Assembly: GCA_900772695.1 (NCBI GenBank)
Contig: CAAGRO010000082.1
Coordinates: 1 to 7,538 of the forward strand
DNA: 7,538 bases
Direction of reading: 5' to 3'
DNA from: an uncultured Oribacterium sp.
GTDB taxonomy: Bacteria; Bacillota; Clostridia; Lachnospirales; Lachnospiraceae
The notes below the pieces were generated by a model. The model saw only the letters and a list, made by a program, of their open reading frames with translations. It was not told the origin of the DNA and did not search any database. The translations under genes and the position numbers were made by a program. Below, piece after piece: positions 6,564 through 7,538 of this stretch (within the stretch, counting starts at the first letter, position 1; every line of letters begins with the position of its first letter).

Positions 6564-7010
6564 TTTATGTGCCACAAAGCTGGTTCGATCGAAAAGGACA
6601 TTACTTTTTTCGCTATAGAAAGTAGCGATGAAAAAAGGCATTATCTTTCCATGATTTTTATATGCCTATGCATCCCGATTTTGCTCTTATGACACAATAG
6701 ACGATCCAGAAGAAAAAGGGCATTACTGAAAATAATGTCCTTTTATCTGCCGAAGCTGTATAGTGTCACATCATCCTAAAACCATAATGCCCTTATTTTT
6801 CAGAGACACGTATTGCGATAAAGCATAGTGCCTTTATTTTCGAGAGCTCTATATAGTAAATCTCGATAATGCCTTTATTTTCGTAAGCTCTATATAGTAA
6901 ATCTTGATAATGCCTTTATTTTTGGGAGCTCTATATTGTAAATCCGATAATGTCCGTATTTTTGCGTCAGCTCTATTGTGTCATACTTCCAAAAATACAT
7001 GATGTCCAGG
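6564..7010. repeat. Divergent array of 40-41 and 52-bp degenerate repeat units
   Basis: At least ten copies of a unit headed by [A/G]TAATGYCC plus a T-rich stretch are visible. Seven face right, starting at 6732, 6784, 6825, 6866, 6907, 6947 and 6999 (steps 52, 41, 41, 41, 40, 52). Three face left, starting at 6726, 6644 and 6604 (steps 82 and 40). The blocks diverge from 6727-6731. Units at 6825 and 6866 agree at 37 of 41 positions and share ATAATGCCTTTATTTT-like heads (the first has G at position 4) and a second motif, AGCTCTATATAGTAAAT. The 52-bp units at 6732 and 6947 instead carry a TGTCA-containing tail, as do the left-facing units in part. A perfect 14-bp inverted repeat links 6688-6701 with 6972-6985. 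No protein gene is present. It could be a transposase-less end-to-end remnant of an element with multiple transposase sites (as in IS21 or Tn7 relatives), or an iterated protein-binding array. Confidence 0.8.
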
Positions 7011-7048
7011 AAGGCTAAAGCGCAGGTTTTGCGAAATTTAAAAAGGGG

Positions 7049-7153
7049 TCAGATCTCCAGGCCCATCTGGTAAGCCTGCTCGAGTGCGGGACGTCCGGCG
7101 ATTTCGCCGATCTCGCCTACGCCGCCGGCGAACATTGTGCCAGCCGGCGCGCT
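7049..7153 (-). pseudogene. GC-rich 3' remnant of a protein gene, possibly flavodoxin-like
   Basis: Between AT-rich repeats lies a GC-rich stretch that reads on the minus strand as SAPAGTMFAGGVGEIGEI, then AGRPALEQAYQMGLEI and a TGA at 7051-7049. An in-frame TAA lies immediately upstream, in the GGGGTC palindrome, and no ribosome site precedes the only ATG (7135), so this is unlikely to be a separate peptide gene. The ending, with GGV, GDI-like and PALEQAYxMG elements, resembles the C-terminus of flavodoxin or NADPH-dependent FMN reductase proteins. That resemblance is from memory and weak. Its stop codon is part of a GGGGTCAGATC copy of the flanking repeat. Confidence 0.4.
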
Positions 7154-7175
7154 TTATGGGGTCAAACCCCATAAA
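7153..7175. repeat. REP-like GGGGT palindrome, copy 1
   Basis: TTTATGGGGT (7153-7162) and ACCCCATAAA (7166-7175) are perfect 10-bp arms around CAA. It shares the GGGGTC core with the larger palindrome 25 bases to the right and with a single half-site, GGGGTCAGATC, at 7045-7055. It supplies the in-frame TAA that truncates the adjacent remnant. Confidence 0.7.
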
Positions 7176-7199
7176 CTCCAGTTTAGATTCTGTTTAGAA

Positions 7200-7247
7200 A
7201 AATTTAATGGGGTCAGACCCCATTAAATTTAGTCTGACCCCATTAAC
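7200..7247. repeat. REP-like 31-bp GGGGTC palindrome plus half-site downstream of the P-II gene
   Basis: AAATTTAATGGGGTC (7200-7214) and GACCCCATTAAATTT (7216-7230) are perfect 15-bp arms about a single A. A further half-site, GTCTGACCCCATTAA, fills 7232-7246 and touches the P-II stop codon. On the minus strand the palindrome is followed by a short T-run, so it may also stop P-II transcription. Dispersed GGGGTCAGACCCC palindromes next to genes are typical of REP-type elements mobilised by Y1 transposases; no transposase is in the window. Confidence 0.72.
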
Positions 7248-7517
7248 TTAATCGACGTTTTCTTCCGGAGCTTCCGCACACTCCGCTTCCAGCAGGCGCA
7301 TGCCTGCGGTTTCGGTGACCGGGAGCGAGAACACGATGGCGCGGGCTTTCGAATCCGGGCCGGCTTCCTCCATGATTGCCTTCATGATGGTGTTCTTTTC
7401 TGCGGATTTCGCCACGATCAGCACGATTTCCTTCTCTGCGGCGAGCGCTACGCCCATGAAATGCGAGGCTTCCTTCACGCCGGTGCCCTTCGCATGGATG
7501 ATCGTGCCGCCGCCGTT
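7248..7517 (-). CDS. P-II family nitrogen regulator, 3' part, frame broken near window edge
   Basis: The open frame reads NGGGTIIHAKGTGVKEASHF and continues through MGVALAAEKEIVLIVAK, an IMKAIMEEAG helix, and SKARAIVFSLPVTETAGM to a TAA at 7250-7248. This matches the C-terminal two thirds of the P-II-like regulators common in Firmicutes: the GGT-IIHAKGTG turn, the KEIVLIV strand and the VFSLPV strand. P-II proteins are trimeric sensors that bind ATP/ADP and 2-oxoglutarate and regulate nitrogen uptake and assimilation. In this frame a TGA lies at 7520-7518, just before NGGGT. Beyond it SDL in the same frame, and MDE in another, resemble the usual SDLVMDAAR helix, so indels or sequence error near the edge are likely. 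The only in-frame start left, GTG at 7478, has no ribosome site. It may be a real gene with an edge artefact or a pseudogene. Confidence 0.7.
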   Translation of the reverse strand, partial: NGGGTIIHAKGTGVKEASHFMGVALAAEKEIVLIVAKSAEKNTIMKAIMEEAGPDSKARAIVFSLPVTETAGMRLLEAECAEAPEENVD

Positions 7518-7538
7518 TCATCCATACCATAGATCGGA

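Noticed and set aside
6608..6636. Stand-alone terminator formed by CGCTA/TAGCG with flanking T and A runs
   Set aside because: The stem is only 5 bp and is part of one unit of the repeat array; no gene ends next to it.
6825..6985. CRISPR array with ~18-bp repeats and ~23-bp spacers
   Set aside because: The would-be spacers are themselves similar (37 of 41 positions identical between two units), further units occur in the opposite orientation, and no cas gene is present.
7049..7135. 28-codon peptide gene
   Set aside because: No ribosome site precedes the ATG, and the coding signal continues upstream of it until the repeat-derived TAA, as expected for a truncated gene end.
7518..7520. TGA read as selenocysteine in the P-II gene
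   Set aside because: No convincing stem-loop follows the TGA, P-II proteins are not selenoproteins, and the flanking frames point to indels instead.

Overview
The window looks like chromosomal DNA of a GC-rich Firmicute, most likely a clostridial anaerobe of the Lachnospiraceae type. This rests on strong GGAGG ribosome sites, sigma-A-like promoters with a 17-bp spacer, a PerR/Fur-like box, a clostridial-style TrxB with a CAAC redox centre, and a P-II protein of the Firmicutes type. No species can be named. Every recognisable gene lies on the minus strand, so transcription runs from right to left. Base composition is mixed: hsdR, hsdM, trxA, trxB and the P-II gene are GC-rich, whereas about 3222-4880 (the ATPase gene and its upstream DNA) is clearly AT-rich.

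Layout in transcription order. At the right edge is the 3' part of a P-II family nitrogen regulator whose frame is broken by a TGA 21 bases from the edge (7248-7517). It is followed by REP-like GGGGTC palindromes (7153-7247) around a short 3' gene remnant (7049-7153). Then comes a roughly 440-bp array of 40-41 and 52-bp degenerate units in two divergent blocks (about 6564-7010). Next are a candidate PerR/Fur-type box, a good promoter, a second candidate operator, and the thioredoxin operon trxA-trxB (6410-5041), closed by a UUCG-loop terminator (4928-4881). A 12-bp inverted repeat and five 33-bp tandem repeats follow; the last repeat supplies the -35 box of the promoter for an AAA_14/DUF4143 ATPase gene (4607-3279). 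The window ends with a type I restriction-modification locus, hsdR (3206-882) and the first 291 codons of hsdM (873-1); hsdS is presumably beyond the left edge.

Functionally there are two modules. The thioredoxin/thioredoxin reductase pair is a complete NADPH-driven disulfide reductase, probably under oxidative-stress control. The type I R-M genes are a defence locus, and the low-GC ATPase with a nuclease-like C-terminus was probably inserted upstream of them as a separate transcription unit. The most unusual structures are non-coding: the divergent 41-bp array beside the trx promoter and the phased 33-bp repeats at the ATPase promoter.
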